Shown here: one piece after another, positions 51,079 through 63,600 of the stretch | Layout of the letters: every line of letters begins with the position of its first letter | How positions within the stretch are numbered: the stretch's first letter is position 1 | Origin: Nematostella vectensis | Lineage: Eukaryota > Cnidaria > Anthozoa > Actiniaria > Edwardsiidae | Reading direction: 5' to 3' | Length of the DNA: 64,000 nt | Assembly (NCBI RefSeq): GCF_932526225.1 | Contig: NC_064044.1 | Location: forward strand, 3,500,092 to 3,564,091 | Notes under the pieces: generated by a model | Told to the model about the DNA's origin: nothing | What the model saw: the letters and a program-made list of their open reading frames with translations, nothing else | Database searches by the model: none | Made by a program: the position numbers and the translations under genes

Positions 51079-51731
51079 GGCTGGTTTACATATGCTCACA
51101 CTCGATCGCTGAGTGAGTCCCCGTATAGTCGTATACGATCGCAGGGTCTCCGTATAGTCGTACAGGATCGCAGAGTCTCCGTATAGTCGCACACGACTGC
51201 AGAGTGAGTCTCCGTATAGTCGCACACGACTGCAGAGTGAGTCTCCGTATAGTCGTACACGATCGCAGAGTGAGTCTCCGTATAGTCGCACAGGATCGCA
51301 GAGTAAGTCTCCGTATAGTCGTACACGATCACAGAGTGAGTCTCCGTATAGTCGTAAACGATCGCAGTGTGAGTCTCCGTATAGTCGCACACGATCGAAG
51401 AGTGAGTCTCCTTATAGTCGCACACGACTGCAGAGTGTCTCCGTGTAGTCGTACACGATCGCAGAGTCTCCGTATAGTCGCACACGACTGCAGAGTGAGT
51501 CTCCGTACAGTCGCACACGACTGCAGAGTGAGTCTCCGTATAGTCGCACACGATCGCAGAGTGAGTCTCTGTATAGTCGCACACGATCGCAGAGTGTCTC
51601 CGTATAGTCGTACACGATCGCAGAGTCTCCGTATAGTCGCACACGACTGCAGAGTGAGTCTCCGTATAGTCGCACACGATTATCTGCAATCGCATGTGAT
51701 CGAGCGAGATCATAATGGAAGCAAGCCTTAA
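51075..51731. mobile_element. Second TTAA-ended MITE containing a 29/33-bp minisatellite
   Basis: Ends TTAAGGCTGGTTTACATATG and, inverted, TTAAGGCTTGCTTCCATTAT. The interior (51113-51690) is about 18 units of GTATAGTCGCACACGATCGC plus AGAGTGAGTCTCC, that is, an expanded internal segment. It abuts the preceding MITE and shares its TTAA. Confidence 0.75.
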
Positions 51732-52333
51732 TACGCACAGGATAAAAACATCCAGATCATTAATTTCAAGGGCACACGGCATCAAGGTGCGACATAACTT
51801 TTCCCCCCCTAAACACGAGCAGCGACCTTCGAGTGGATAGCTCCTCCGTATAACAAAAAACGGATTTCAACTTTGATAACGTTTACACCTACTTTTCAAT
51901 TGACGTTAAATAGGTGTTGAATCATGTATAATGATTTTATGGTTGGCAAGCCATATGTTTGCTAAATTGTCTACTTTTCTTAGACTTTTAGCCATAGAAT
52001 AATAAATATTTGTTAGTTTAATTCACAGCGTTCTCTTTAGATAGAAACCATGGCAAAAATTCGCCAGGGTCGGGTTCCTGGAAAGCCGTTTAACGCTAAC
52101 CCAGGGATGAATGTCCTCTTTATCCAATCAAATCAAATATCGAGATAACAGTATTTTTCCGTGTGTTAGCGCTAATCTGTTTTCTAGCAACCTGCCGTAG
52201 AAGAATAATACAGTGCGAGCTACGAAACGCGATAAAAAAAGTTCACTCCAATATCAATTACAGTAATCATAGTCGATTGAACCCTTCGCAATCGAGTAAG
52301 ACCAGACGGCTGCTTCGAGGTTTTGAGTGAACT
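51732..52333. other. Region downstream of the LSD2-like gene
   Basis: Presumed 3' UTR and flank of the minus-strand gene. No clear polyadenylation signal could be chosen. Confidence 0.35.
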
Positions 52334-52450
52334 GGGTATCTTGCCAGTTATACAGTAGGCTATTGCCCGCAGGAGTTTTCAAGAGAGTTGAGATCTTGCC
52401 AGTTATATAGTAGGTTATTGCCCGCAGGAGTTTTCAAGAGAGTTGAGTAT
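52334..52450 (-). repeat. 55-bp duplication of the LSD2-like stop-codon region
   Basis: The last coding bases and stop (plus-strand TTATTGCCCGCAGGAGTTTT at 52415) recur 55 bp further at 52360 with a TAG in place of TAA. The duplicate is downstream of the true stop and so lies in the 3' UTR. Confidence 0.88.
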
Positions 52451-55400
52451 CTTGCCTGCTTCTCTCATGCCACTAAGATATGCCCCAGTTACCGTCTGTG
52501 GGAATTGGCGATTCGTTGCCTGATAAAAATGAAAAACAGGGATGATTTCACTCGTTTCCATTTAATTTTCTCACAAGAAATCATTCACGAGATGAATCAC
52601 TCATAGAGACTTTGTATTTATTAACCACACCTCTCCCGAAAATATTTTACCTCGCAGGGCGGGGATCAGCAAAAATACATACCACTTTTTTTCCTTAAAA
52701 AGAGTCTTAACCCTATGGTTGCCAAAGTATACTGTTGTCGCGAGGACACGTGGCTCAAATGAGCACTGAGCACCCGACCTCCCTCCCCCCCATCCTCACA
52801 CTTTACTTCTTGCTTTCTCATTCTTACCTCCCCCGCAAAGTAGACCTTGCCATCGATGTCTTGTGCTAAGTCGTCATACTCTTGCCCTGAGCAGCCTACA
52901 GGCACGTAAGAGTACGCCATGCTAGCGTAAGGGTCAGCACCCCACCTGCTCACGATGTACTTGGTTGGCAGCGGCACATTCTGGCAATCAAAGTAAGTAT
53001 CAGAACAAAACACATTAACGTCCTTATCAATAAACGGCTGTCCTCAAGGGCCTTCAGGCCACCCTATACCCGCCTAGCTCTGCCTTAAATAAAGCTTACA
53101 CACTTAGAAGAGAATGTTATACGCCAACCCAACGCAAATCATACACCCCAAAAGACCCCACCCTCTACCCACTTCCTCTGTCTTGGGTGAGCCCTAGACC
53201 TTAGATGAATTTGTTATAGGCCTACCTCACTCGGAGACGGCCTATTAAGCTTTTCATCATACACTTAGACAACCCTTTGATAAAAATGTTATACTACTAC
53301 TCACTCGGATAGAGACCCTTTTTAAAAGCTTCTCACCATATACTCCAAAGTGCTCACCCCTTTTTTCCTTCACCCCTGCACAAAAGCGCTCCCTCCCTCC
53401 CTCCCTCCCTCCCTCCCTCCCTCCCTCCCTCCCTCCCTCCCTCCCTCCCTCCCTCCCTCCCTCCCTCCCTCCCTCCCTCCCTCCCTCCCTCCCTCCCTCC
53501 CTCCCTCCCTCCCTCCCTCCCTCCCTCCCTCCCTCCCTCCCTCCCTCCCTCCCTCCCTCCCTCCCTCCCTCCCTCCCTCCCTCCCTCCCTCCCTCCCTCC
53601 CTCCCTCCCTCCCTCCCTCCCTCCATCCCTCCCTTTGTTCTTGACTCTTCCTTCCTTTCCTTTGCTCTTAACACCGGACGACAGTTTTATATGCCTACCT
53701 CACTCGGGAACAATGCCCTTAGCTTATCGACACATTCTTGTATAATATCCTTGTCGGTCAGGCCTTGAGCTCGTCTCGCTCCTTCACCAGACATTACTGT
53801 CATAAGTACGTTGCATTTCTTTGGACTACCCTAATGGATAAAGATAAACGGAAGCTATAGACAAAATCACATTTACAGGCCCGTAGCCAGGATCTTGAGC
53901 GGGGTAAGGAGGGGGGGGGAGGGGTCATTTACCCATTTAGCGGACCATTTTCTCTTAAGTAGCTCGCCTTGGCTCGCAGTGGTACCTTCATTAGAGCGGA
54001 CCTTCCAGTCAAGTGAGGTGGTTCTTTCGACCTTCCCTGGCTATGGCCCTGTCATTGCACGTCGCATTTTGGTGTGGCTGTCTTAGTACGATTATAAAAA
54101 ATGGAAACTATAGACAAAATCACTTTCCAGTAGCGACACCCACGCATTGCTGTTGCCTTTTTTCGGCTGTCCCAGTAAGCTAATGACGGAAGTTCTAGAA
54201 AAAAATCACATCGTACCCTTTAAGAAGTACACTCGAAAGTGCCAACCTTGTAGCGACAAATACAGAATGTGACCAACCACAGAGTTACGTGACCACTTAC
54301 CTCTCCATTCAAGTCATAGAATATCTTGAACTATCTGACCACTTACCTCTCCATTCAAGTCATAGAATATCTCGAAACTATCTGACCACTTACCTCTCCA
54401 TTCAAGTCATAGAATATCTCGAACTATCTGACCACTTACCTCTCCATTCAAGTCATAGAATATCTCGAACTATCTGACCACTTACCTCTCCATTCAAGTC
54501 ATAGAATATGAGAAACTATCTGACCACTTACCTCTCCATTCAAGTCATAGAATATCTCGAACTATCTGACCACTTACCTCTCCATTCAAGTCATAGAATA
54601 TGAGAAACTATCTGTCCACTTACCTCTCCATTCAAGTCATAGAATATCTCGAAACTATCTCTGGCGTTACTGTCCGATGGGATGCGACCGAAGAAGTTCG
54701 CAGGTCCAAGATGACCCCTCCAGAAATTACGTGAGAATTTCATAATGACCTGCGAACAAAGAGTTTTTAGCAAGGTGTTACTTACAAAGAGTCAACATTG
54801 CCTGTGTACAGGGATCGAATTATTGGGCAAGATGTCAACATGGTCTACATGAATTAGGCAAGGTGTAGAACTAACAACAAGTCAACACAGTCTATATCAT
54901 CCATTCAACGGTTCGGATATGACTAGAAAAACTGTAGGATAACTCGGTGATCTGCGTAAACAACAACAAAATAACAACAACAACAACAACAGAATAAAAC
55001 AAAACAAAAACAAAACAAACGCAGATGACTTCATATTTCTAGAATAATTGAACAGATAATTATCCTATTGGGGCCTTTTTAAGATGAATCCCCCCAACAA
55101 AAAAAAAAAAACAAAAAAAAAAACAGAAACAACAAAAAACAATTTAAGCATTTGCCGACCATCATTGAAGCAGGTCCCGTACCTTTTCTATAAGCCCCGC
55201 TCCCAGCTTTTCAATGGCTCGAGACTTTGTCGTGGATATGGGCGGGTTAAATTTGACATTACCAGCTTTTAGAACAGCCAAAGGCAGCGTGACAATAATC
55301 TGTGAAGGAAAATTAGGGAATCTGTTATGTTAGACAGTCACCATGGGCCTTAAAGAGCCATAATCAGACACAATTTTTATTCAATTAAAATAAAAACAAG

Positions 55401-58400
55401 CACACCTATTTTATTTAAGGTTGCACCCGCGAATCAATGTATTGTAACCCGCAGTGGTTCTTAAGCTTTCTAAGCCTGTGTCTGTTTTTATTTACGCTTA
55501 TTCTATTTTTGTATTTGATACCCATGAAGCACTGCAGGCTATGACACAGATTCCCCGAGTACAACCTTATTTGACATAAGTGCATACGTGAAGAGAATCT
55601 CGAACCAGTTAAGAACAAACTTATACTTCATTTACCAAATTTAATAAACTAAATATTCGCAATAGTTTTCCACACTTTCATACAGCACCATGTACTTAAC
55701 AAATAAAAGCTGCACAGATTACGTCCCGGCCAGCGTATCGTGAACAAAAAAGTACGCAAAGAGACGCAGTTGAGTTGCACGTCTTTTGTTCACGTCTTCT
55801 GTGCATTTATTAGAGGACAAACGCACACAAAAAAAATATTTATGCAACAATAGAAATGTTTTTTTAAAACATTACAATCTACTTTTGTGGAGCGCGCGCA
55901 TGCTGACTGACCAATAATAACACATGGACCATTGACCAATCAAAGGGTGCGATCAAAGATGGTCGTTGTATAAAGTTGTCCAGGACACCCCTTACGGTCA
56001 CTGGCATAGTCCAGGCCTGGGACTCTCTTTGCGCTCGACATTCTGGCTCGCGTGAAAGAGGGTCCAGCATTTATTGCATGCGCATGCGCGAAAATACACC
56101 GCATATATGCGGTGTGGCCTGGTTGCTTAGTTCAAGATGGCTGCGAAAGGGACGAGCGAGGGTTTATTTCAAAAATAATACGCTGATTTTGGTCGTGGGT
56201 AAATACTTGATTGTCAATCTTTTCTGAGAACAGGACAGATGATAATTAGAGTCTGGAAAATATATCAATCAAAGAGCTTTTCCGTTTTCGTTATTTCTTA
56301 CGCGGGCGCTTTTAGGCAATAGCGTCATTTCAGACGAGCGCGCGCTTTTTTGAATTTGATTTTCAATCACACTTTATCGCGTTTTTATAGGAAACAAATC
56401 CCAAGCAGTTCGCTGATATTCCTTCACATGTACAAAACATTCTTTCCAACTTAGCGATGATCGATTTTCGGAGCTCTGCACTCGACAAGGTCTAGCGGGA
56501 ATCGACCCTCCTTAGGCACGTCCGTTATTGCGCGCGCTCGTATTTCAACTTTTGCCGTGAAGGTCGCTGATTGGTACATGTTCGCGCATGCGCATGCAAT
56601 AAATACTGGACCCTCTTTCACGCGAGCCAGAAAGTCGAGCGCAAAGAGAGTCCCAGGTCTGGACTATCACTGGCACTGATCGCAATCGAGGCTCCACAGA
56701 AACATGCATGTACCATATCGCAGTGCTGAGTGTTCCCATCGGCCGTTTTCAGCAAGACCTTCTCACCAGAATAGTCTATATTCGTCACCTGGGGATAGAA
56801 AACCCATCATTTAGTGGCGCCTCAAAGCCGTGTACACATTATAAATTCTTATTCTCATTCTGAATTATATTTTATGAGCCAGCCCATTTAAGAGCCTCTG
56901 AATAATATTTGATGTCCATGACTTTGGCCAGCCCATTTAGGAGCGCCTCAAAGCCGTATCCACACTCTTATGTCACATTCTCACCTCTTAATAATATTTT
57001 ATGTCCATGACTACTTTGGCCAGCCCATTTAGGAGCCGTATCCACACTCTAATATCACATTCTCACCTCTGAATAGTATTTTATGTCCATACTCACTTTG
57101 GCCAGTCCATTTATAAGCGCCACAAAGCTGTATCCACGTTACCAAGTCGCATTCTCACCTCTGTGTTATATCTGATATCCATGCCTTTGGCCAGCCCTTT
57201 TAGTAGCGCCTCAAAGCCGTGGACGAGAAGGGTGTGCTCCCCGGTGAATTGTGGGTAAGCCTCGTTCTGGTCCCAGTTCAGGGCTGACACGTGACTAAGG
57301 GGCGCGGCACATGAGTACTCGAGGTTGCCAAGGTGGAACTGAAGCAGCTTATTCTCTTCCTGATAAAAATAACAATTCTCATAAAAGAGCTACTCGTATA
57401 GTTGAGGAGTGATCTTGGCCATATTTGGGAGAGTATAAAAACATAAGAAACTGTATGAACCTGAAATAAAATCATGTCTAGTGGTACAGAAGTTTCGGGT
57501 CAAATCTTCTAAGGTCAGTCTCATGCGTTTTTAATACATAAAAAGGTGGTACTCGTTCTTTTAGAATAAGGATGCTTGCACGCGAGTCTCACGTTCTTAG
57601 GAAAGCGGATACTTTTTTACACATCAAGGCGTGGCTCAGCTCATTAAAATATGGACTTGCTGTCCGCTCTACTAGAGCATTACCTCGTTGAATTCAAGGC
57701 TTGTTTCTTCCAGGAATATCTTATGCAGCTCTTGTATTCTATCTGTAAGACAAAAATGTGTAAAGAAAGACTGATAAAGAATACTTGCTTGGTGGATGGT
57801 ACTTTTGACATTATAAGGATTGTCTGTTTAAGAGAGAGTATTCGCGAGTTTAGATTCTCCCATTTTCGGGAAAATTTAAGCCTACCATTATACGGATTGC
57901 CTGCTAACAAGACAGTAGTTCGCTTTTTTAAGACTGCTTATGAGAGAGTATTAAAATTCTGCTTCTTAAAGACTGCTTATGAGAAAGTAATGCGCTTCTT
58001 AAAGACTGCTTGCGAGAGAGTGATGCGCTTCTTAAAGACTGCTTATAAGAGAGAAATGCGCTTCTTGAAGACTGCTTATGAGAGAGTAATGCGCTTCTTA
58101 AAGACTGCTTATGAGAGAGTAATGCGCTTCTTAAAGACTGCTTGTGAGAGAGTAATGCGCTTCTTAAAGACTGCTTAAGAGAGAGTAATGCGCTTCTTAA
58201 AGACTGCTTATGAGAGATTATTGCGCTTCTTAAAGACTGCTTGTGAGAGAGTAATGCGCTTCTTGAAGACTGCTTATGAGAGAGTAATGCGCTTCTTAAA
58301 GACTGCTTATGAGAGAGTAATGCGCTTCTTAAAGACTGCTTATGAGAGAGTAATGCGCTTCTTAAAGACTGCTTGCGAGAGAGCCTTACCTTCCAGGGGT

Positions 58401-60686
58401 GTATCATCCGCTTGACACTTGCCCTTCCTCCACTCGGCGTTCGCGTCAAGAAGCGCGTTAAAATGGAACTCGACCTTCCTATCGCGATCGGGATCAGCGA
58501 GCTTACCGGACACGCCCAGAAGGTCACAATGACCGCTAATATTGCGCATCGCCAAGCCAAGCTGAAACAACATTTAAAGAATATCGATCAACCCCTTGTT
58601 ATTGTATACAATTGAAAAAAAGCAGTCCATTTTATACAAGAAATCTTCAAAATAACCATCCACGGTTGAAGTCTGCTACTTTATTAATGATATCTGATTG
58701 GAATTTTTTCAGTGATCTGCTTGAATTAACCGATGAAAATGGATTTATTGAGTCATTCGTTATTGTGCGGGAGCGTAATAAGGCGTCGTGGTTGGCCTCA
58801 TTTAAGAGTCGGCCAGCAGCCATTCTGTCATCCTACCAAAATGTAGGCTGCGTCTCAAACCCAAAGGGTTGGGGGAGCGAGACGGAGACGAGGCGCGCGC
58901 GCTAAGGAGAGGGGACGATATCAGCTCAATACTTTTCGCGCGGAGTCTATCCATCATCTTCCTTATGCTTTCTACGCAGGCTAAGCAAGATGCCAAATGT
59001 CGCTATCTTGTATGCGAGTTTCGTTGATCTTTAAGTGCCGTTGTCAGCCACGCCTTTGTTATTGTTATCATTTAATATTGGAAGGCACAAAGTGTGAAAT
59101 TGTCAAAATAACCATCAAAAAACAAAGTTTAATACTTAATTTAGCAAATTCAATCGAAAATATCAAATTGGCTTCCCCAAATCAGCCGATGGAAATGGGT
59201 GCCTTTTCATACTTTGCTAGGATAACAAAAAAGCGGCTGAAAGAGGCTGTTAAAGGACTTTGTCTCACCTGCTCACAAAGTACAGAGACGGGGTTATTAA
59301 CGCAGCCGTTGAGGATCTGAGCACCAGTCCCTGCGCAGCAGCCGAGAGAGAAGTCATCCTTTACACGACCCCCTATTCGATCTCTTGCCTCTAATAACGT
59401 AACCTGCGTAACGGGGACAATAGCACATAAGACACATTTACTCATCAGGCGCTCTTGGCATTTGAACCTGCATAAGGGGGACAATGAACAAGTGAAATTT
59501 ATATCCACCTTTTTTATTCGACCTACGTAACGAGAACAAGAACAATACCCTCGTTATTCGAATAAGCGCCCGGGCGCTTATTTAAATTTTCGGGTCTTTG
59601 GGGGAGGGGAGGGAGAGGCGCTTATTGGAGAGGGAGCGCTTACCAGCTTCTGAATCGATTGAAAAACCACCTTTAATTGCGGTAAATTGAAACTACAGTA
59701 AAAATGCTGTTAGGTTGTTTATAAATAGATGACAATATCGCTGTAATGTGAGAATGTCAATGCGAGCTAAATAAAAAAATATTTTTAGGGGGAGGGGACG
59801 GTGGGGCTTATTTGAGGGAGGGCGCTTATTCGAATAATTACGGTATCTTGCCTCATAACTTGCGTAACAGGGGGAATAGCAAAAAAGGCACTATTGTTAT
59901 GTAAGGCTCTTTTAGAATTAGAACACGTATTAAGGGGACAGGGTGACGTAACATTTATATCCGATTTATATCTTGAGCGTGAAAATGACAACGATTTCAA
60001 CACAAGTTATTATATTGGTAATACGAATCAGTAACCATTATCTAAACCAGACTTTCAGGAAAGTATTCTTTTGGTAATACGAATCAGTAACCATCATCTA
60101 AACCAGACTTTTAGGAAAGTATTCTATTGGTAATACGAATCAGTAACCATCATCTAAACCAGACTTTTAGGAAATTATTCTATTGGTAATACGAATCAGT
60201 AACCATCATCTAAACCAGACTATAAGGAAACTGCTACATTCTTCTGTAGGTACTACGAATAAGTAACATTCGTCTAAACCGGACTTTAGGGAAACTACTA
60301 CATTATTTTCTAAGAACTAAGAATAAGTGACCATCGTCTAAACCGGACTTTAGGGAAACTACTACATTATTTTGTTAGAACTAAGAATAAGTGGCCATTG
60401 TCTAAACCGGACTTTAGAGAAACTACTACATTATTTTGTAAGAACTAAGAATAAGTGACCATCGTCTAAACCGGACTTTAGGGAAACTACTACATTATTT
60501 TGTTAGAACTAAGAATAAGTGACCAGCGTCTAAACCGGACTTTAGGGAAACTACTACATTATTTTGTTAGAACTAAGAATAAGTGACCATCGTCTAAACC
60601 GGACTTCTCACCTTGACTCCAAAGCGTTTCAGATGCCGCGCAGCTGCTAGGCCAGATGCACCAGCACCAACAACTACTACCGTCCC
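52415..60686 (-). CDS. KDM1B: LSD2/KDM1B-like histone demethylase, C-terminal amine-oxidase part, 11 exons, 5' end outside window
   Basis: Minus-strand exons 60686-60612, 59403-59269, 58561-58390, 57742-57684, 57359-57159, 56788-56714, 55299-55183, 54749-54624, 53830-53699, 52980-52828 and 52519-52415 join in phase to 449 aa ending in TAA. They show the FAD motif GAGASG (7-12), [12 protein letters not shown] and [12 protein letters not shown] (characteristic of LSD2), [17 protein letters not shown], and [19 protein letters not shown]. Also present are PLAVLKAG and the Lys of LGAGLIEK (278), equivalent to the FAD-contacting Lys661 of LSD1. The end is [20 protein letters not shown]. The enzyme demethylates mono- and dimethyl H3K4 in the nucleus using FAD. 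The N-terminal zinc-finger and SWIRM part must lie upstream of a repeat array of more than 3.3 kb. All motifs are intact. Confidence 0.93.
53221..53330 (-). repeat. Degenerate copies of an LSD2-like donor site (exon ending at 53699)
   Basis: The plus-strand exon/donor sequence CCTACCTCACTCGG at 53694 recurs at 53221 and, less well, at 53305 on the intron side, with related flanks (TTATA). Confidence 0.6.
53389..53633. repeat. (CCCT)n tetranucleotide array
   Basis: About 60 units in an LSD2-like intron, T/C on the plus strand. Long Pro/Ser/Leu and Gly/Arg/Glu frames across it are artefacts. Confidence 0.95.
54285..54660 (-). repeat. 46-49-bp array of an LSD2-like exon end plus donor, seven extra copies
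   Basis: The last bases of exon 54749-54624 (minus strand TATTCTATGACTTGAATGGA, GAG) with donor GTAAGTGG are repeated seven times on the intron side. Every copy has an intact GTAAGT donor. Confidence 0.93.
56007..56666. mobile_element. 660-bp MITE with 86-bp TIRs and 9-bp target duplication
   Basis: Arms 56007-56092 and 56581-56666 begin TAGTCCAGGCCTGGGACTCT (one change in the other arm). TCACTGGCA flanks both sides (55998-56006 and 56667-56675). A CACCGCATATATGCGGTG palindrome sits inside. It lies in an LSD2-like intron. The 9-bp duplication suggests Mutator-type mobilisation. Confidence 0.88.
56820..57160 (-). repeat. Partial copies of an LSD2-like exon end plus donor (exon ending at 57159)
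   Basis: Three to four diverged copies of the plus-strand segment CTCACCTCTGAATAATATTT through TTGGCCAGCCCATTTAGGAG lie on the intron side of the exon. Two retain the CTCACCT donor. Confidence 0.85.
57925..58388 (-). repeat. 33-bp minisatellite, about 14 copies, beginning a few bp past an LSD2-like donor
   Basis: Units of TTAAAGACTGCTTATGAGAG plus AGTAATGCGCTTC (plus strand). The array reaches to within about 10 bp of the donor of exon 58561-58390. As 33 is a multiple of three it produces repetitive ORFs on both strands. Confidence 0.93.
59550..59841. mobile_element. MITE with TTATTCGAATAAGCGCCC ends
   Basis: The left end TTATTCGAATAAGCGCCC and the inverted right end GGGCGCTTATTCGAATAA enclose GA-rich sequence. 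Related GATAAGCGC-type fragments occur near 7930-8160. Confidence 0.7.
60011..60606 (-). repeat. 60-64-bp array ending about 5 bp from an LSD2-like donor
   Basis: Four units of about 60 bp (TTGGTAATACGAATCAGTAA) and six of about 64 bp (AAGAATAAGTGACCATCGTC) share TCTAAACCGGACTTTAGG. The array meets the donor of exon 60686-60612, with only CTCAC between. Confidence 0.9.
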
Positions 60687-63600
60687 CTGGAACAACAACA
60701 ACAACTACTACTACCGTCCCCTGGAACAACAACAACAACTACTATTACCGTCCCCTGGAACAACAACAACAACTACTACCGTCCCTTGGAACAACAACAA
60801 CAACTACTACCGTCCCCTGGAACATCAACAACAACAACAACTACCGTCCCCTGGAACAACAACAACAACTACTACCGTCCCCTGGAACAACAACAACTAC
60901 TACTACCGTCCCCTGGAACAACAACAACAACTACTACAGTCCCCTGGAACAACAACAACTACTACTACCGTCCCCTGGAACAACAACAGCAACTACTAGC
61001 GTCCCCTGGAACAACAACAACTACTACCGTCCCCTGTAACAACAACAACTACTACCGTCCCCTGGAACAAAAACAACAACTACTACTACCGTCCCTTGGA
61101 ACAACAACAACAACTACTACTGTCCCCTGGAACAACTACTACTACTACCGTCCCCTGGAACAACAACAACAACTACAGTCCCCTGGAACAACAACAACTA
61201 CTACCGTCCCCTGGAACAACAACAACTACTACCGTCCCCTGGAACAACAACAACAACTACAGTCCCCTGGAACAACAACTACTACTACCATGCCCTGGAA
61301 CAACAACAACTACTACTACCGTGGCCTGGAACAACAACAACAACTACTACCATCCCCTGGAACAACAACAACAACTACTACCGTCCCCTGGAACAACAAC
61401 AACAACTACTACCGTCCCCTGGAACAACAACAACTACTACTACCGTCCCCTGGAACAACTACTACTACTACCGTCCCCTGGAACAACAACAACAACTACA
61501 GTCCCCTGGAACAACAACTACTACTACCATGCCCTGGAACAACAACAACTACTACTACCGTGGCCTGGAACAACAACAACAACTACTACCATCCCCTGGA
61601 ACAACAACAACAACTACTACCGTCCCCTGGAACAACAACAACAACTACTACCGTCCCCTGGAACAACAACAACTACTACTACCGTCCCCTGGAACAACTA
61701 CTACTACTACCGTCCCCTGGAACAACAACAACTACTACAGTCCCCTGGAACAACAACAACTACTACAGTCCCCTGGAACAACAACTACTACTACCATGCC
61801 CTGGAACAACAACAACAACTACTACCGTCCCCTGGAACAACTACTACTACTACCGTCCCCTGGAACAACAACAACAACTACAGTCCCCTGGAACAACAAC
61901 AACTACTACCGTCCCCTGGAACAACAACAACAACTACAGTCCCCTGGAACAACAACTACTACTACCATGCCCTGGAACAACAACAACTACTACTACCGTC
62001 CCCTGGAACAACAACAACAACTACTACCATCCCCTGGAACAAAAGCAACAACTACTACCGTCCCCTGGAACAACAACAACTACTACTACCGTCCCCTGGA
62101 ACAACTACTACTACTACCGTCCCCTGGAACAACAACAACTACTACAGTCCCCTGGAACAACAACAACTACTACAGTCCCCTGGAACAACAACTACTACTA
62201 CCATGCCCTGGAACAACAACAACTACTACTACCGTCCCCTGGAACAACAACAACAACTACTACCGTCCCCTGGAACAACTACTACTACTACCGTCCCCTG
62301 GAACAACAACAACAACTACAGTCCCCTGGAACAACAACAACTACTACCGTCCCCTGGAACAACAACAACAACTACAGTCCCCTGGAACAACAACTACTAC
62401 TACCATGCCCTGGAACAACAACAACTACTACTACCGTCCCCTGGAACAACAACAACAACCACTACCATCCCCTGGAACAAAAACAACAACTACTACCGTC
62501 CCCTGGAACAACAACAACAACTACTACCGTCCCCTGGAACAACAACAACAACTACTACCGTCCCCTGGAACAACTACTACTACTACCGTCCCTTGGAACA
62601 ACTACTACTACTACCGTCCCCTGGAACAACAACAACTACTACCGTCCCCTGGAACAACAACAACAAATACAGTCCCCTGGAACAACAACTACTACTACCA
62701 TGCCCTGGAACAACAACAACTACTACTACCGTCCCCTGGAACAACAACAACAACTACTACCATCCCCTGGAACAACAACAACAACTACTACCGTCCCCTG
62801 GAACAACAACTACTACTACCATGCCCTGGAACAACAACAACTACTACTACCGTGGCCTGGAACAACAACAACAACTACTACCATCCCCTGGAACAACAAC
62901 AACAACTACTACCGTCCCCTGGAACAACAACAACAACTACTACCATCCCCTGGAACAACAACAACAACTACTACCGTCCCCTGGAACAACTACTACTACT
63001 ACTACCGTCCCCTGGAACAACAACAACTACTACAGTCCCCTGGAACAACAACAACTACTACAGTCCCCTGGAACAACAACTACTACTACCATGCCCTGGA
63101 ACAACAACAACTACAACTACAGTCCCCTGGAACAACAACAACTACTACTACCGTCCCCTGGAACAACTACTACTACTACCGTCCCCTGGAACAACTACTA
63201 CTACTACCGTCCCCTGGAACAACAACAACTACTACCGTCCCCTGGAACAACAACAACAACTACAGTCCCCTGGAACAACAACTACTACTACCGTCCCCTG
63301 GAACAACAACAACAACTACTACCGTCCCCTGGAACAACAACAACAACTACTACCGTCCCCTGGAACAACTACTACTACTACCGTCCCCTGGAACAACTAC
63401 TACTACTACCGTCCCCTGGAACAACAACAACTACTACCGTCCCCTGGAACAACAACAACAACTACTACCGTCCCCTGGAACAACAACTACTACTACCATG
63501 CCCTGGAACAACAACAACTACTACTACCGTCCCCTGGAACAACAACAACAACTACTACCATCCCCTGGAACAACAACAACCACTACTACCGTCCCCTGGA

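Noticed and set aside
53350-53745. Pro/Ser/Leu-rich 131-codon frame and its Gly/Arg/Glu antisense
   Set aside because: Translation of a (CCCT)n microsatellite.
56545-56739. Extension of the LSD2-like exon ending at 56714 into the MITE
   Set aside because: The GTACATG donor after the Met codon joins in phase to the next exon ([10 protein letters not shown]), which matches LSD2. The longer frame would run into transposon sequence.
57651-58415. 175- and 75-codon plus-strand frames with [10 protein letters not shown]-type repeats, and 210-codon minus-strand frame
   Set aside because: 33-bp tandem repeat in an LSD2-like intron. The only real coding parts here are the exons 57742-57684 and 58561-58390.
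60613-61039. Asn/Tyr/Gln-rich plus-strand frames
   Set aside because: Antisense reading of the acceptor array of the LSD2-like gene.
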